The notes under the pieces were generated by a model. That model saw nothing but the letters and a program-made list of their open reading frames with translations. It made no database searches and was not told the DNA's origin. Below are positions 23,655 to 36,214 of a stretch of DNA of 64,000 nucleotides, one piece after another. The position numbers and the translations under genes were made by a program. The stretch's first letter is position 1, and each line of letters opens with the position of its first letter. The stretch lies in contig CM067504.1 of the NCBI GenBank assembly GCA_034509495.1, positions 5,224,442 through 5,288,441 on the forward strand, in the 5' to 3' direction. This DNA is from Acestrorhynchus altus (taxonomy: Eukaryota > Chordata > Actinopteri > Characiformes > Acestrorhynchidae).

Positions 23655-23780
23655 GATATTACATTAACATTTATGGGATTCAGCAGACTCTCTTATCCAG
23701 AGTGACTTACAAAAGTGCTTTGCTGTTCACTCAGAATATCCCTAGCTAGTAGGCGAGTCTAGAACCTAGAGGTTACTCAC
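23655..23780 (+). mobile_element. Dispersed SINE/LINE-tail-like repeat fragment
   Basis: The segment taacatttatgggattcagc then agactctcttatccagagtg and acttacaaaagtg resembles a widespread fish repeat (core tttatggcatttggcagacg then cttatccagagcgacttaca, from memory). Only about 125 bp is visible. Confidence 0.45.
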
Positions 23781-25364
23781 GCTTAGATCCTGTTGAAACA
23801 AATGTCTTTATGGAGTTAAGGGAAGGGAACGCAGCAGAGGAGTTACGTGACTGAATTTAGGAACATTGAAGACGAGCCATGCTGCTACATTCTGGATAAG
23901 TTGCAATGCAGTCCTCCAGCACTGGGCACTGTGGATCTGTGGAACTCTGTGGTGTTTGAGCATTGAAGCAGCAACCAGTGGGATGAGTTGGTGTGGCATT
24001 TGTGATCCAGAGCTAATCATCCAACATGAATACCTGCCCTCACGAATGCTTTTGTCCCTGAATCCAATCAGATCCACATAGAAGAGCTCCAACGTCAAGT
24101 AGAAGGCTTTCCCAGAAGGCCATTACTGGGCTCTATATTAACTTATCTCCTCTTTTTTCTTTTCTTTTCTTTTCAGAAGGAAGGTGTGTGGGTGAGCGGG
24201 TGACTACATACTATTTGACTCATGCAGTGTATAGTGTACAAAGCACAAGTGGGTTTACTCTCATGCTTCTTTCATATCTATCCTGCTCCTTCCCCTGCCT
24301 ACTACACTTCTGTCAAAATGGCAATTTAAGCTATTTCAGACACATTATATTTGCTCATTATGTCTGCCCAGAGTGGGCTTTTCCACTAGAACTGGAAAAG
24401 TAGTAATTTTGTAAGAGTGTGTAAGCTTTTTTTTTTTTTTTTTCTTTTTTAAGAATATAATTGCTTCCTGAAGTGGCGTATCATCTTGTGATTCAGTGTG
24501 TTATCTACAGACCCAGGCTGTGCAGTTTCTGCTGTGAGCTGCAGACCTAGTCACCTGAGAGTTGGCCGAGCGAGCACTATATAACGACGTGCACTGTATT
24601 TAGGGCAGTAATTCTATACTGTATATCAGTGTGTGTTGATGGCCTTGAGGCCGGGTGTATGCCTCTGGTGTCTACTCTGGCTTCACTCGTCCTTTTTCAG
24701 ACCAGGGTGTTTACACTGCGCTCTCCTTACCTCATTCTTCACACTCATCACCTTCTCCACACTCGCACTCACTCACACACACACACACACATACACACAC
24801 ACACAGAAGCTCATGTGCCACACCCTCATACTGTCCTAGCGGGTAAACAATGGCATGCCACGAGCATCCTGAGAGCAAACCCAATCTGTCCTCAACAGCA
24901 CTGTGGCACGATTCTGAATTCTGCACAGACATGGCTGGCTGATATATGACATGGACTTTGTTGTTGTGGTGGCGGAACTCTTTTTTGTTCCCTTACATCC
25001 CCACATAGGGCATTCTGACAGACACCACAGTTTACTTTTTATGGTGTAGAGGGGAGACCAGGAACACTGTGTGCACAACGATTCTACGAAGGTTCTTCCC
25101 AGGAAAGGAGTGCATGAGAGGGGAGAACAGTGGAGCTTTGCATGGTCTACACATGGGTTATAGAAAAATCCCCCTTGGGGGCCCTGGTGGGGCTTTTCAT
25201 TATAAGGTGGTAGTCAAAAGTTTGGGTACACGAGAAGTGCCTCATGGGCCTCACTCAAATACTCCAAATTTCACACATTCAGTCACTGTGTGAAATTAGT
25301 GACACTGTAACACTTCCTTTACAGCCTCATAACCTCTAGATGGCAACAGGATGTAAACAAGTAT

Positions 25365-25640
25365 ACTTTTTCATCCCACTGTGTTTTGCACACACAGGAA
25401 TTAATCCTCCGCATTTAACCCATCTATACACAGTGATACACACTAGTCACTTCACACACCAGGGGGCAGTGAGCACACGTGAGCAGTGGGCAGCCTTATC
25501 CACAGCACTCGGGGAGCAGCTGGGGAGTTCAATGCCTTGCTCGAGGGCACTTCAGTCATGTCCTGCCAGTTCAGGATTTGAACCAGTGACCTTCCAGTCA
25601 CAAGGCTGGTTCCATAACCACCAGACCTGTTCCCTAACAC
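25365..25640 (-). mobile_element. tRNA-derived SINE-like element, copy 1
   Basis: On the minus strand a B box GGTTCAAATCC (plus-strand 25574-25584) follows a tRNA-like head with a degenerate A box (TGGTGG-type). The body includes the reverse of agggcacttcagtcatgtcc and gggcagtgagcacacgtgag. A tRNA-like RNA polymerase III promoter is inferred from the boxes; activity is not shown. Confidence 0.65.
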
Positions 25641-25902
25641 CCAGGCTGCTCCCAACTTTAGAGTTCTAGAAAGAGTTCTACTCTAAAGAGGTCTAGGACA
25701 TTATTTTAGGTAACGTGATCCTAATTTCCAAGACAATGCAATTAAATAACAGGTTCTGGGTATCAGCTGGTTAAGTGTGTCATACAATCAATCCATAACA
25801 AGAAAATCTCAGTTATGGACTTACAAGGTGTTAAGAAGACCAATATGAAGGACTGTCACACATTCAATTCTAAACAATCATCCAATTATGATATTGTAAT
25901 AC

Positions 25903-26540
25903 AATCATCATCAAAAAATGTTTGCACCCAGTAGGAATCATGCAATGCACAGCTGCGGTGGTGTCACTCAGAATGGCACTGAGTCATCTTTAGTTGACGA
26001 GTCACGCTTTTGCCTTGGTGGAGACGACCATCAAATCCATGTGTGTAGGCGCTGTGGTCAGCGAAAAAAGCAACAGTTTGTTGTCACGCATCACACCTCC
26101 AGAAGGCCTGGTGTGAGGTTTGTATGGTTTCAGATCATTTTTGCTCTTCATTACAGGCACTTTGGCAGACCAGGGTTACATTAATGAGGTTCTACAACCA
26201 GTGATCCGACCTTTTCTGAACACACACTCTGGTGTGATATTCCAACAGGACAATGCTCATCCACTGCCATCTCAAGAGCTCACCTTGAAGACACAGATAC
26301 TATGTCGTGGTCACTCACATCTCCAGACCTGTCCCTGATTGAAAATGTGTGGGATGCTATTGGACGCTCCAGCAACACTCCACCCCTACCACACCATCTG
26401 CAGAACTGAGTGAGAACATTCAATCTGCATGTGGTGGATCATCATAGGACACCATTAGGAACCATGCAGAGATGTCTGGCATGTTGCGTTGAACCCAACG
26501 CCGTACTGAGAGACGTGACTTCTGTACGTGTTGGTCAATG
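25903..26540 (+). pseudogene. Decayed Tc1/mariner transposase with terminal sequence
   Basis: The longest transposase relic in the window. The left terminus has atgtttgcacccagtagg. In order it shows SLVDESRFCLGGDD (first catalytic Asp region), FQQDNAHP (second Asp) and SPDLSLIENVWDAIGRS (third acidic residue), matching the DDE layout of Tc1-type enzymes. These lie in different frames (first and third together, the middle shifted), with a stop at the later LQN-stop. The N-terminal DNA-binding part is missing. It cannot encode an active enzyme. Confidence 0.8.
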
Positions 26541-27540
26541 TTCATTTAAAAGCAATGTGTATAAATTGTATTTGAACTCTCAGTTCTCAGTTCAGTGTTG
26601 GGGTGTTCCATAGGCCAGGAGGTGGGATAAGTCTTGGCATATCGTGAAGGCGGTGACCGCCTGGTTTGCTGCACTGTGGAATGAAGGCTGTCATCTCCTC
26701 CACTGTTTTCTCTCACAGTCCCTAAAGGTCATGGTTTACTGGAACAGTTTTCTTCATCATACTGACAGAACCAGGAACTTACAGCATCAGACCTAACATA
26801 ATGCAGCTAGACATATCTCGGAACATATGACATCTGTGGGCTTAGTGAACACATGGACCAACATGTGCACACGTATCCAGAGCAGCTCACAGAGTGCCGG
26901 CTCAGTGCCTCGGTGGGTGAGCTCTGAAGGCTTTTCCTTTGAAATGAGGCATCCTGTGAAAAAGCACTGACCAATATGAACATCTTGTCAAGCCTTACTT
27001 TAAAGCTTCTGCCTAAATGTCCAGCAAGTCCCTTTTTTTCTGTTTGTTTGTTTGCTGTCCAGAAGCCTCAGATAGCCATCTGCAAGTGTGAGCCAGGCCT
27101 GGTGGCCTGTATCTGCAGAATGTCACTGTCTGCATGCCTGTCTGCGAGTTCACTCTTAAATAAGAAACACAAAAGCTCCTGAGTCTTTTGTTTCACAGCT
27201 GAGAGCGATTGCTGACAGACTGAAGACTCTGCTGTGGATGTGTTGTGGAAAATGGACGAGGTGGTGGAAAAATTGGAACGGTGGGTCAGGGGTTGTAGAT
27301 TAGGGGCAAGTGTTGGGATTAAAGTTGCACTGGGATATGGTCCCTGGATTGAAAGCATGGGAATGCTATCAAAACATTGACCAGATGCAGTTCTACTGAG
27401 CCTGCACTGTGTAGACTAAATCTCACATTTATGAATGAAAGACAGTAAAAGTATGATGAAGGTCTTTCAAAAGTGCAGATTCTTACTTTCATTCAGCACC
27501 ATATTTGTGAGGGGACACGCTTTTACTGTTTGACTCCACA

Positions 27541-27775
27541 GTGTGTCCAAATGTTTATGGACGACCCTTCGAACAAATGCATTCAGCTACTTTAATAGAA
27601 CCTGAGATCCGCATTTTGCATTTTGACACAGATATTTAGAGGATATTTACTCAATTATGAAAACATCCCACAAAATTGGTCCAGAGTTCTAAAGCTTAAT
27701 GCAGTGAATACCTTCAATTTAATACAGTCAGAAGAAACAATGAATGAGCAAGGATCCCAATACTTTTGTCCATGC
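27541..27775 (+). mobile_element. Inverted-repeat DNA transposon remnant interrupted by the TTAA element
   Basis: The left end gtgtgtccaaatgtttatgg and right end cccaatacttttgtccatg match the termini of the copy at 14697-15129, with the middle replaced by the TTAA miniature. Most of the host element's interior is missing. Confidence 0.6.
27592..27699 (+). mobile_element. Miniature derivative of the TTAA element, nested in another transposon
   Basis: About 108 bp: left end ttaatagaacctgagatcc directly linked to the right-arm end (catcccacaaaattgg, gttctaaagcttaa). It interrupts a copy of a different inverted-repeat element at 27541-27775, so it inserted later. Confidence 0.6.
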
Positions 27776-28311
27776 CATGAACCTAGATCTCATATTTCTG
27801 ATATATTGGCCACTAGAATGAACAGTATTAGCTTCTTATCAGCAATGCTGCATATTTGATCTCTTTGTCAGTGAATTTAAGCAGATTTTCTGATATTAAT
27901 CTGGTATTTTCTGCTTTTAATCTCTTATGAACAAAGCCCCTGTTGGTGGTGGGTTGACAGTGCCGTTGATAGAGTATCTGTGCACTAATAGCAATGTTGG
28001 CCTTGATATAGAGTAGAACTGATGATGCCTGCTCTGGTAGTCATGTAGTGTGTGTTGGGGGGGGCAGAGTAGTGCTCTTTGGACTGAACTGTAGCTGAGG
28101 TTGGTTCAGACGAGGAGACCAGAGTGTGACTCCTAAGCCGTGGAGGAAATGCTTTGATGTGTGGGAGAAAATGCAGAGTGAGGGAAGTGGGGGAGAGAAA
28201 AAATGAACCCAAATCCATCTCTGCCACAGAGCTGAGCCTTCACACATGTGAAATCACATTGCAATGCATCAAACCATCACACATTCTGCATACAAACACA
28301 CACATACATAC

Positions 28312-28313
<2 letters not shown>

Positions 28314-28379
<66 letters not shown>
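28314..28379 (+). repeat. (CT)n microsatellite
   Basis: About 32 CT units, flanked by short CA tracts on both sides. Confidence 0.95.
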
Positions 28380-28382
<3 letters not shown>

Positions 28383-28699
28383 CACACACTCACACACACA
28401 TACACAAAATGTGATTCCTCACTTAAAATTCATATTCCTCCTGGTGTGATGGATTGAAAATCTACTGAAACTTCACTTCCTAGATTTCCACTGCTGCGAG
28501 CTCACTGAGCAGGGCTTCACCAGAAAGAATAACATTACAACCTTCAGAATTACACTCAGAAAAAAACAACAACAAAAAAAAACCCATTTCCTGCTGTCTT
28601 TAAGAAACAACAGAAAATCAAGCTCTAACTGAAGGTCTGAAGAAAGGTCCACTGCTGTTTCTGTCCATCCTGTGAGGAGACCATGGTTCTGAAAGTATG

Positions 28700-29451
28700 T
28701 TAACTCTTAGAACCCGAGATCTGCACTTTGTAGGCAGTAACATGCCATTTTCTTGGCTTCATAACTGAGAATCAGAGTAACCTACAGACATGACACATAT
28801 AATATTTATGTATTTATTATCAGCTGAATTAAATCCCAGTTTAAAGGAGCTTCCAGTGCATGTTTACTGTCCATGTGTACATGCTCAACCTGCATACAGA
28901 CTCTGACTGATCAGAGAGAGGGGGCGGGGCTGAGGCTCAACCTGCATACAGACTCTGACTGATCAGAGAGAGGGGGCGGGGCTGAGGCTCAACCTGCATA
29001 CAGACTCTGAGTGATCAGAGAGAGGGGGCGGGGCTGATGACACCACTGACCCAGATATTGGGTTGTAGAGGAACATGAGAAAGGAGGGGGTGTTTGAACT
29101 CACACAGTGTTCAAATTTTAGAAAACAAGTCCAGAGAAGGGTTAATACTGATACATGCATAAATTAAAAAAATAATAAATTACATATAGGTTGTTTTTTA
29201 ATTTTATTTTTTATATTATTATATCAGTTGCATTTTCAGGTCAAAAACACTCTGGATGCTCAATTTCCAACAGGATTTTAGTTCGTATAAGCCCAAAAAA
29301 ACAACAACCAAGAAGTACATTTTTGATCAAATCATGGTTAAATTGATTTATTTAAAAAATGTTTACATCTCAAATGAAGACAAATGTTAGTCGCCTAAGA
29401 TCTCCTGAAAATAACAATGTCTGGCAAGTGTGACTGTTTCCAATAATTCAC
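28700..29451 (+). mobile_element. TTAA-flanked element, copy with 52-bp internal triplication, right end lost
   Basis: It begins with ttaactcttagaacccgag and follows the 1.1-kb copy through the dispersed core, but the core is repeated three times in tandem (28883-29038). The right terminus is missing where a CA microsatellite begins at about 29452. Non-coding; class inferred as for the copy at 1091. Confidence 0.68.
28883..29038 (+). repeat. Three tandem 52-bp units inside the TTAA element
   Basis: Units start at 28883, 28935 and 28987, each beginning gctcaacctgcatacagac and ending with a ggggcggggctga run. The first two appear identical and the third has one visible substitution (gactgatc to gagtgatc). 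Other copies of the element carry one unit, so this is a local expansion and probably recent. Confidence 0.9.
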
Positions 29452-29454
29452 ACA

Positions 29455-29492
<38 letters not shown>

Positions 29493-29503
29493 CACACGCT
29501 CAC
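29448..29503 (+). repeat. (CA)n microsatellite
   Basis: CA run with ccc and gc interruptions; it marks the truncated right end of the TTAA-element copy. Confidence 0.9.
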
Positions 29504-29766
29504 TCACAACAGCTGGCCAGTGAAATGGCTTGTTTATGAAACAAACACGGTATTATGGTTCTCATGGCTTAGCAACTGTCATCAAATCAACGCAAAAGAA
29601 GTGCTCGACACGGATCACCTCATTTCCAAAGTGCCTGCCTCTGCTCCCACATAACAGGCCTTGTGCAAAGAAAATGGAAAAAAGGAGAAAAATGTCAAAT
29701 GATCACAACAATTTCTAGGCAACTTATTCAATCAAATCTAATTAGAAGGATTAAAGCTCTTTGGCA

Positions 29767-29796
29767 TGGTCAGAATGGTCAGAATGGTCAGAATGG
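29767..29796 (+). repeat. Three tandem 9-bp units (ggtcagaat)
   Basis: The 9-mer is repeated three times with no visible change, a tiny minisatellite. Confidence 0.85.
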
Positions 29797-30088
29797 GACA
29801 GTGGTGCTGCTCTCTCTTCCTAACCCAATCAGTTACACCATAATTCTCCTTACTGAATTATCTAATCATTCCCTCAGCTTTGAGTCATGCCACAGGGGCA
29901 AGTTCAAGCAGTGCGGAGCGGTAAATGCTGCAATTGTGTTGCGTAGAAAGTGCAAAAAAAAAAAGTCAAAGTCATGGGCTTCTAGATGAAAAAGAGCCAT
30001 AAGTGAATTACAGCCATGGAGAATGTAGATCTGATTAGTTCATAATTTGCTCTATTGACTTGTAGAAAAAAGTCCTGTGAAGGAGAGA

Positions 30089-30089
<1 letters not shown>

Positions 30090-30135
<46 letters not shown>
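30090..30135 (+). repeat. (GA)n microsatellite
   Basis: Over 20 GA units, one ata interruption near the end. Confidence 0.92.
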
Positions 30136-30140
<5 letters not shown>

Positions 30141-30832
30141 GAAAGAAATGTTATTGTCTCAGACTGGGCAATGAGATCACATTAGGTTGTCTGGCATGTC
30201 CGTGTTGTATTCACAAGACATGATGGCAGTTGGTGACATTAGTTTGGTAGCATGGGATCGAGCTCAGAGCCAGGCTGCACATTATGAACCCAAGGTAAGA
30301 CTGGACTGTTGCAGCAGACAGTAAATAATAACCCCCACGATATTCATACTGCACCCATACCAAACTGGTCATCTTCAGTGACCAGTGCCACTTATCATGC
30401 ATGTAGGTTACTCTGATCCTGAGGTAAACAGTTGCAGGTCTTGGGGTCAAAGAGCTAAGTCCCAGATCCTTGTTGATGGTGCACGCGTTCTTCTGTCTAC
30501 AGCCGCCAACTGCATGCTATGGAAATATCCACATGATCCACATATGTCAATAACGCTCTCCTGCTTCTTGAAGCTCGGTGATGCAAACCCCTCTCAAACT
30601 CTTCCAACGGCTTGAATCCTTCTGGGAGCAGCACTCTTGATTTATTTGAGATAGCGTGGTTTTATGAGAAGCACTGCCTTTACAAAATCAAGACAAAGTA
30701 TTTCTATAGCCCATTTAATTAGAGATCTTTTCACAGAGCAGCAAAGCAGCTATTAGGGCCTGAGCACCAAGTGAGCGTGCCAGGATCCAAAAGTGGAAGC
30801 ATTTTTAAAGTATTTATTATTTATGCCAGTGT

Positions 30833-30992
30833 TTCTTAATCCAGGGCTAGGCAACTCTGGTTCTGGAGTGTCAGCTTCTCTTATAGTCTGCTGATTTCCC
30901 TTCTCTAACCGAACTACTAAACCTGGCAGTTAACAGGTTGAATCAGGCTCGGGCAGGAGGAGCCTGGAACTCCAGGACCAGGATTGCGTATA
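30833..30992. mobile_element. Diverged copy of the inverted-repeat MITE
   Basis: Left side gtgtttcttaatccagggc and right side ggaactccaggaccagg resemble the two arms of the element at 10733 with many changes. The spacer includes gttgaatcaggctcgggcag. Confidence 0.45.
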
Positions 30993-31901
30993 TCCTTGGT
31001 TATAGTCTTAATTCTTCTCCTGGTTGCTCACAGCACTACACAGTGAAAACACCTGGTCTGATCTGTCTCTGTAACTGATTATGGATCCATTCAAAAGCTG
31101 GATCAGGTGCAGAGTTAAGAAATAGTTGAAGCCATACCGTTGTGGGTCAGTACATGACATAGATATTAATATCGTCATATGATGAAGTTCTTTTGTGAGT
31201 TCAAATGTTGAGCTTTTGATGTAATTCAGTGTTTCAAGCCACTGTAAAACAGGTTCTGATCATTAACTAAATGGAAAAAACATACAAGGAAGTAATCTGA
31301 CTTTGAGAATATCCCTTTGGAAAGAACCATATTCCCCCCTTCCTCAAAACCCATTCAAGGTTTACAGGTCAGTGCTTCCATGAGGCCATAACCATCTGTA
31401 AGACTAACTAAGCAGCAGGAAATGGCCAGCTGAGACAGCTTTAGCCTGAGAGGCTGATGACCCTTACCTAAAGGGTCAAAGTGGTGAGTCCGTTCTATGC
31501 TTTGAAGCCTATGTAAGATCTATAGACCTATCGTCTTGACCCCTAAAGCCAGTCTGACGCCCTAATCCTGTTTGAATAGGGTCTTTGTTATTTATCTACT
31601 GACCACGTTTTAACCAAAAGGCTCAAAGACAAGTGAACTCAATGTTACACCAAGACTGCGGGGTGATCGGTCCATCCAAAACTGAGCCCCCTGATTGGAG
31701 CAGTGTTTCCAAAAATCCCCTATAAAGCAGTAGGAACAATGATAATGCCTGTGTGGATCAATACAGCTGGGCCAGACAGATTGGAAGACCTACATTTGAC
31801 AGTTAATTCAATTGACAGGAATGTAGATGGTTGAAACGGGATGCTGGTGAAGGAAGGAGACTCAGGCCAAAGCCTGACTGATGAACTAAAAAATGTCTGG
31901 A

Positions 31902-31902
<1 letters not shown>

Positions 31903-31943
<41 letters not shown>
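31903..31943 (+). repeat. (GT)n microsatellite
   Basis: About 20 GT units, one GC near the end. Confidence 0.93.
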
Positions 31944-31944
<1 letters not shown>

Positions 31945-32711
31945 GAGGGTGGGGAAGCCAGGCATCGATAAAGGCACCTCGAGAAATTCCAACAATGTGA
32001 AGATTAAGCCAGAGAAGAGGAAGCAATCGATTCCCGCTCGTGGCAAGAAATGAAAAGGGAGAAGATGAGCATCTACTGTGAAGATGATTAGAAGAATGCC
32101 AAATATATGTAGATGCATTGACCTTTTAGGTGGACCAATACTTCATTGGGAGGGGTTTGATCAATAAATGTTGGTTTCCCGCTTGGCCGTGTGTCTGTGC
32201 TGTAGGAAAGAACAGATCATGTGGGAAGGCCCCATCCTAATCAGGTCCAGGATTATTCCAGGACTGGTTATCAGCCATGTGAGCTGATAGGAAGGGTTAG
32301 ACAGAGCTTTTGCAAACAGAGTTTGCATTCTTGGTTGGAGAGGGATGCTTACCAGTCTGGTATATTTGTTGCTGAGAATGATAAGTGTGATATTGTGGCT
32401 GTTTCCATTATATACCAGGTTGTGTTGTGGATGGTTAACTGAACTGAGGCCTCCTGAGATGTTTGTCTGATGTTTACGTTTTGAGTGTTGCTTCTTCTCA
32501 AGGTTTCTTCATCATGTCCTTGAGGCCCTTGGCTTGCTCACAGCAACGTGTAACCTTTAAAGAGTATAATTCACTCGCAGTATCAGCAGGTCTCCTCCGC
32601 TCGGCATGGAGGCGGGGCTTAGTGAGGAGCTAGCAAGTTAGAAAGCAGCCAGTCAGAAGCTTGTCTGCTTATTGTGTTGAAACCAATGAAACCAATGAAA
32701 CCATGGCCCTT

Positions 32712-32712
<1 letters not shown>

Positions 32713-32754
<42 letters not shown>

Positions 32755-32760
32755 CACACA
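32713..32760 (+). repeat. (CA)n microsatellite
   Basis: About 23 CA units with one CG interruption. Confidence 0.93.
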
Positions 32761-33514
32761 ATGAACCCCTTGAAACTCGTTTATTTTTACGTGTATGCAG
32801 TACAGTAGTTGTTCTATGTCCTAGAAGTACTCGTAGTGCCCCCATTATACCTAGAAAAATGAATTTTGCTATAATTACATCAAACTAATCATCATAAATC
32901 ATCATATTTCCCCAGACAACTGGTAAAGGTTGTGCGCTGCAATTTGGCGGCCGAATTCTTGGTTAATCTACTGGACATTAACCAGCTGTGTGTCACTGAC
33001 TACAGAAACACTCTCCCAGCTGTACCTAGTGAGAGAAACCTGCTAGAAGGTGTACAACCATCTATGGGGAGGTAAAAACAGCAAGTTATGTCCCATCTGC
33101 TGCCGACAGCCATGTTTTACACGGAGAGTGTGTGTCCTCAAGCTCTTCAGTGGTTGCGGAGGCAGCAGCAGGTCTACAAACTAATCACGTTTAGTGAAGG
33201 AGAAAGTCATCAGCACGGCTTAATGGGCTTTTCATCTCACTGGAAGCCGATGACAGGGAAACTTTACAATTAGTCAGGGGCCGATCAATGCTATAACAAT
33301 TTAGCTGCAGGGGTCAGTGGCGTCTTATGCTGGGATGAAGGAGGATAACAGGGGGAGACAGAGGAATTTAGGAGGGAGGAGGAGGGAGGTGAGTGGTGAG
33401 AGCATCCCTGTCCTCCTCCAGTTTTGTACATCTTCAGTTCCCTGTCCTGTAGGTTTGTTGAAAATGTATAGCAGGGACAGAATCCCTTATTCTGATCACA
33501 CTGATCACCTCCTT

Positions 33515-33902
33515 GTTTGGACACTCATTGTCCATTTTATCAGCTCAACTGACCATACAGGACCACTGAATTCCATCTGGTCCTTCAATGGTCAGGATCC
33601 CACAGTAGTGCTGCAGAGCACTGCTGTGACCCTGACATGGTGTTTGTTGTGCTGGTACAAATGGATGAGATGCAGCAGTGCTGCTGGACTGTTTAAACAC
33701 TGTGTCCACTCAGTGTCCACTTTATTAGACACTCTGACTTAGTTGCTCCATCTTTTAGGTGTGAAGTCAGAGACAGAAGCTCGTCTGTTTCTTCAGTTTC
33801 TGTTGGTCATCCTCTAGTCCTTCATCAGTGCTCAAAGGACGCTTGGCTGGATATTTCTGATTGGACGACTTCTCTCATCCAGCAGTGACACTGAGGGGTT
33901 TC
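33515..33902 (+). mobile_element. hAT-like non-autonomous element, copy 4
   Basis: Contains actcattgtccattttatc, cagcagtgctgctggactg, gtgaagtcagagacagaagc, gttggtcatcctctagtcc and cagtgacactgaggggttt in family order. Confidence 0.6.
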
Positions 33903-33919
33903 AATACTGCAGCACTGCT

Positions 33920-34289
33920 TTGTGCTTGTCTAGTCCCTTTAGTGAAGTATTGCCAGTAGAATAGGAGTCTGTGGAGAACATAAACATGAACCTATTTGGT
34001 ATAAAGCCCTCCAGCACTGAGCTGTGGAGCAGTATCAGAACTGCGTTCTCTGGAATGATGGTGCTCCATCCAATTTTTGAGTTGGAAGTAGTTATGGAGT
34101 TGCGGTTGAAGTGGGGTGGTGATCATCCAACACCTTGACCCTACTAACACTCATATCACTGAATGCAAACAAACCTCACAGCGATCTGATAGAAAGCCTT
34201 CCCTGGATAGTGGAGACAGTTACATCTCTTATAATGCCCCTTGAACAGTGAATGAGCAGGTGTCCCCATACTTTTGTCCTTAGACTGTA
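33920..34289 (+). mobile_element. Same transposon family, partial forward copy
   Basis: Includes ttgccagtagaataggagtc, gatggtgctccatccaat and the right end catacttttgtccttagac. It directly follows a hAT-like copy at 33515-33902, apparently at a junction that removed its left terminus. Confidence 0.55.
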
Positions 34290-34630
34290 TTATTATCACC
34301 CTGATGTCTTCACTGTTAATGTGTAAAATAGCTGAAGCTGTAGTTTCTGTAAATATGATTTTGCATGTTCTCCTGACATTCTCATTTTCAAACTGCAAAC
34401 CTTGACCTTCTAAGACCACCATCGTAAACCAAACCATTTGCATTCCTAAAATAGAAAAAGACGACAAGCATGATCTAGTGTTGGAAATTGTCCTTATCGT
34501 TGTTGAATGTTTTATTGCGAGGCTGCAACTGCTAAAAACACTGCCTACTGGGACAGAGGTCAGCCTAAATCCAGTGTATTTTGTGAACCACAGCTGAATC
34601 TGGTGTCAATAAATAATTAAAGAGTTTGGT

Positions 34631-34855
34631 GGGTTGCCACTACCAGAGTAATTACACAAAATTGTTTTCTACCCAAACAAAGGAAGTTTGCACAGCACAA
34701 GTTTGATAGTTTGTAGGTTTTGAGTTTTGAATTTCAGAATTCAAATGGGATTATTGAGTTTAAATCATAATAATTGAATTTAGTTAGTTGCCATTACCAC
34801 AATAATCACACAATTTGTTTCTATCCAAATAAACAGCAAAACTGCAATAATGCAA

Positions 34856-34933
<78 letters not shown>

Positions 34934-35100
34934 CAAATGATAATTGGATTGATTGATGACTGATTGGAGGGTTGCCATTACCATTATAATCACACAAACG
35001 GTTCTACCCAAGTCTGTATTACACAATTACACAAATTTAAATTGGATCTTTGAATTGAAACAAGTCAAAATCGCTGAGATTAGTTGATTGCCAAGACAGT
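34631..35100 (+). repeat. Diverged long-period tandem repeat
   Basis: Three related blocks begin at about 34631 (gggttgccactaccagag), 34785 (tagttgccattaccacaa) and 34969 (gggttgccattaccattat), each continuing with aat.acaca and gtt.cta.ccaaa. A partial fourth (gattagttgattgcc) is near 35085. Spacing is about 155 and 185 bp, the latter including the TA tract at 34859-34927. Confidence 0.6.
34859..34927 (+). repeat. (TA)n microsatellite
   Basis: About 34 TA units, one phase slip near 34897; it lies in the second unit of the long-period repeat. Confidence 0.93.
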
Positions 35101-36214
35101 GCTCTTCTCTATGTCTGCTAATTAATTGATTACATGGTTATGTTGTAGTGTGATGTAGTTGGAGCATGTTGCCTGCGGTTCAAAACAATGCGGTTACAGG
35201 CTCTTTTTTTTTTTTGCTGTGAAGGAAGCATGAACACACATCCATTAACAAGAATAGATGTTTCTGCATATTGCAATAATGCCAGAAAGATTGATTTGTA
35301 AGAAGTGCTTCTATATTCCACAGCCATTCTATTAAATAGACAGGGAAGATGTATAAATCTATAGTTATGTCCGAACTATAACTTAAGAGTCTTCCATCTG
35401 CAAAGCATGCGAGCAGGTCCAGTCTATTTAACATCTTCTCAATATATCAATAGGCCTTTATCATTTCAGCACAATCAAGGCCCTTTTAAAATTCCTACTG
35501 TATAATTACAGTCTTCAAAGCTGCTGTTATCTGAGGCAGTGAATTATTGACCGTTAAGCTTCCACTCACCTTCCCGTCTTAATGAAGCCTGCCACTGGAT
35601 CAGAGTCCATAATGGGGTAGGACTGGTCAGCAAGTGATGATTCAAAGTGGACAGTATGAGAGTCATAATCATCTAGTGATTATTTCTAAGTACAGCAATT
35701 TCAGTATGACGTGTGAGATATATGAAACACATATGTGAAGCTTTGATGTGGTGAGATTGGTCTACATAACTTAGGAAGACTTGTGGATGTTGTTAGATTG
35801 CTGTTCTAATAGTCTATCTAGAACATAGCCAACTAGGTTCATCCACCCATATGTAATAAAGAGAACTTCAGAGTGGAGGCACTGTGGAAGTTCACTGATT
35901 GGCAAGAAATCTGATGGGAAAAAATGGGACCCGGATTTGAGGCCGACTTCCTCAAACAGACCAAATCACTCCTAAGAAAAGAGTGCAAGCAGACATGGAG
36001 GAACCACTCTTCTCAATGTGCCTGGAAGCATTTATATCCAAAGATGGAAACACAGCCATATCTCCAGATATTGTTATTTTCAGGAGATCCTACACCACTC
36101 ATATTTGTCATTTGAGATGTAAAATGAGTAGAAATTTAAATATTTATGAATTTGACCATGTTTCTGATCCATAATTTGGCTATTTTTTTACTGATAAGGA
36201 ATAAAGTACCTAAC

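Noticed and set aside
25574..25584. Genuine tRNA gene at a B-box match
   Set aside because: No cloverleaf could be made and the same flanks occur in a second copy, so it is a SINE-like repeat.
27056..27182. Frame reading KPQIAICKCEPGLVACICRM as a cysteine-rich exon
   Set aside because: A cag acceptor precedes it, but no donor in frame, no family likeness and a phase that does not fit the gene.
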